Source: Paenibacillus sp. FSL H7-0357 (GTDB taxonomy: Bacteria; Bacillota; Bacilli; Paenibacillales; Paenibacillaceae). Taken from it: a stretch of DNA of 64,000 nucleotides. This document shows, piece after piece, positions 62,922 through 64,000 of the stretch. Position 1 is the stretch's first letter; every line of letters starts with the position of its first letter. Below the pieces are notes generated by a model that had not been told where the DNA came from, ran no database searches, and was given only the letters and a program-made list of their open reading frames with translations. Location of the stretch: the NCBI RefSeq assembly GCF_000758525.1, contig NZ_CP009241.1, forward strand, positions 4,960,001 through 5,024,000. The letters are read 5' to 3'. The translations under genes and the position numbers were made by a program.

Positions 62922-63959
62922 ATGATTATTCCAATCCCTGAAGTGAATTTTGACGCTTCCCCTTACTATAATCCCGTGCTTAAAAATGTGGTCATTCTGG
63001 CTACCGGCGGCACCATTGCCGGAAGTGGAGAAGCCCACAAAACATTGAATTACGAACCCGGCGCCCTGCCGATACAAGACCTGCTGGACAGTGTTCCCCA
63101 TCTGGAGCGGATCGCAAATTGCGCCGGAGTACAGGTCAGCAACCTTTGCAGTGCCGACATTACCAGCGACCACTGGCTGACGTTGGCTACATTGATCAAC
63201 ACTCTTGCCCTTCGTGAGGATATTCACGGATTCGTCATTACGCACGGAACCGACACTCTTGATGAAACCTCTTATTTCCTGAACCTGGTTATCAAAACCG
63301 ACAAGCCGGTGATTATTACCGGATCAATGCGGCCTGCAACTGCGATCAGCGCAGATGGCCCACTGAACCTGTTCCAATCGGTAGCGTTGGCAGCGAATCC
63401 GGACGCTTCCGGTCAAGGAGTTATGGTTGTTTTTGCAGAGGGGATCTACAGCGGCAGAGATGTGCAGAAGGTGAATACCTTTAAAGCCAACGCCTTTGAC
63501 GAGCGGGATTTCGGCTGCCTGGGCTACATGCGCGACAGTCAGGCTTTCTTCTATACAAGATCCCTTAAAAGGCATACCACTGCAGCACAGTTCGACGTAT
63601 CGGCTCTGAGTGGATTGCCTGAAGTGTCTGTCGCTTATTTCCACGTCGATGCCGATCCGGGCATTCTAGATTACCTGGCTACGATCTCCAAAGGAATTGT
63701 AATTGCGGGAGCGGGCGGAGGAATATACAGCAAACCATGGATTGATAAAGTCGGGAAACTTAAGAACAACAACATTCCGGTCGTCCGCTGCTCGCGGATC
63801 TCCAGTGGAATTACGCTGAAGGATTCTTACATTGACCTTTCTGCCAATTCGATTCCCTGCAACAGCCTGGTGCCGCAGAAAGCGAGAATTCTCCTGTCGC
63901 TGGCACTGACGCAAACTGTACAGTACGATGAAATTGCCACAATGTTCAATGAGTACTAA
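62922..63959 (+). CDS. L-asparaginase
   Basis: 345 aa. The first catalytic Thr is in LATGGTIAGSGEA (about residues 26-38) and the second in VITHGTDTLDETSYF. Absence of a signal peptide points to a cytosolic enzyme of the type I/II fold that turns asparagine into aspartate and ammonia. RBS AAGGA at 9 nt. Stands alone, divergent from the sugar transporter. Confidence 0.9.
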   Translation: MIIPIPEVNFDASPYYNPVLKNVVILATGGTIAGSGEAHKTLNYEPGALPIQDLLDSVPHLERIANCAGVQVSNLCSADITSDHWLTLATLINTLALREDIHGFVITHGTDTLDETSYFLNLVIKTDKPVIITGSMRPATAISADGPLNLFQSVALAANPDASGQGVMVVFAEGIYSGRDVQKVNTFKANAFDERDFGCLGYMRDSQAFFYTRSLKRHTTAAQFDVSALSGLPEVSVAYFHVDADPGILDYLATISKGIVIAGAGGGIYSKPWIDKVGKLKNNNIPVVRCSRISSGITLKDSYIDLSANSIPCNSLVPQKARILLSLALTQTVQYDEIATMFNEY

Positions 63960-63973
63960 GAGTTAAACAACAA

Positions 63974-64000
63974 ACCGCCCGTGGATTGTCCACGGGCGGT
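63974..64000 (+). terminator. Terminator after the asparaginase, cut by the window edge
   Basis: Perfect 11-bp stem ACCGCCCGTGG/CCACGGGCGGT with an ATTGT loop ends exactly at the last base of the window; any T run is outside. Confidence 0.8.

Noticed and set aside
1..64000. CRISPR arrays, tRNA or rRNA genes, insertion sequences, prophage or integrative elements
   Set aside because: None seen on reading both strands: no regularly spaced repeats, no cloverleaf genes, and no transposase, integrase or phage proteins.

Overview
The window looks like chromosomal DNA of a Paenibacillus-type Gram-positive bacterium. The grounds are a moderate GC content, strong Shine-Dalgarno sites (AGGAGG), frequent GTG and TTG starts, a Bce-type two-component/ABC module, many small lipoproteins with clear lipoboxes, a stalk-domain (copper-amine-oxidase N-terminal type) secreted protein, a heparinase II/III fragment, and many AraC, MarR, TetR and Lrp regulators beside transporters. 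This genus call is an inference from gene content. I saw no tRNA, rRNA, CRISPR array, insertion sequence or prophage.

Layout. 1-5139 (minus): a Bce-type peptide-sensing and detoxification module. Response regulator and histidine kinase come first, then a broken DUF1801 gene, a beta-propeller lipoprotein, and the ABC ATPase and permease (permease cut by the window edge). A TNACA-N4-TGTNA operator of the type bound by BceR-like regulators precedes the ATPase gene. 5258-7442 (minus): polysaccharide deacetylase with a YkoP-like partner, and a small lipoprotein. 7617-10917 (plus): two regulator/exporter pairs (AraC + EamA, LysE + AraC). 11103-15931 (plus): ArsR-like regulator with two ABC exporter half-transporters. 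16094-19243: Lrp-type regulator divergent from a serine hydrolase and an MFS exporter, with a 35-bp inverted repeat between them. 19386-23492: GyrI-type AraC regulator, HAD phosphatase, GNAT, lipoprotein, acyltransferase. 23745-25222 (minus): quinone-oxidoreductase-like gene and MarR regulator behind two matching palindromes. 25271-28106 (minus): four small envelope proteins. 28243-28786 (minus): no protein gene, but a promoter-to-terminator stretch with extensive base pairing and two similar modules, best read as an undescribed structured RNA.

28933-34726 (minus): small membrane protein, then a TetR-MFS-FtsX permease-ABC ATPase operon. 34796-41727: phosphoglycerate-mutase-like phosphatase, beta-lactamase-fold hydrolase, several unknowns, a head-to-head fusion of heparinase and AraC remnants, CPBP protease, a 26-residue lipoprotein, stalk-domain protein. 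42164-44878: a SecA2-like gene broken in a G run, and a decayed HAD paralogue. 44889-50334: P-loop kinase, small unknowns, and a MCP-CheW-CheA operon. 50624-52822: GPH sugar transporter with a PIG-L deacetylase. 52839-58613: an AAA+ ATPase paired with a TPR membrane protein, APH-like kinase, Fur-box esterase, GNAT, metallo-hydrolase. 58691-64000: a CUT2 sugar ABC operon and an asparaginase.

Two themes stand out. Transport and efflux genes are nearly always paired with their own regulator. Several genes are broken by short deletions or a one-base shift without any mobile element nearby: DUF1801, heparinase/AraC, SecA2 and the HAD paralogue.
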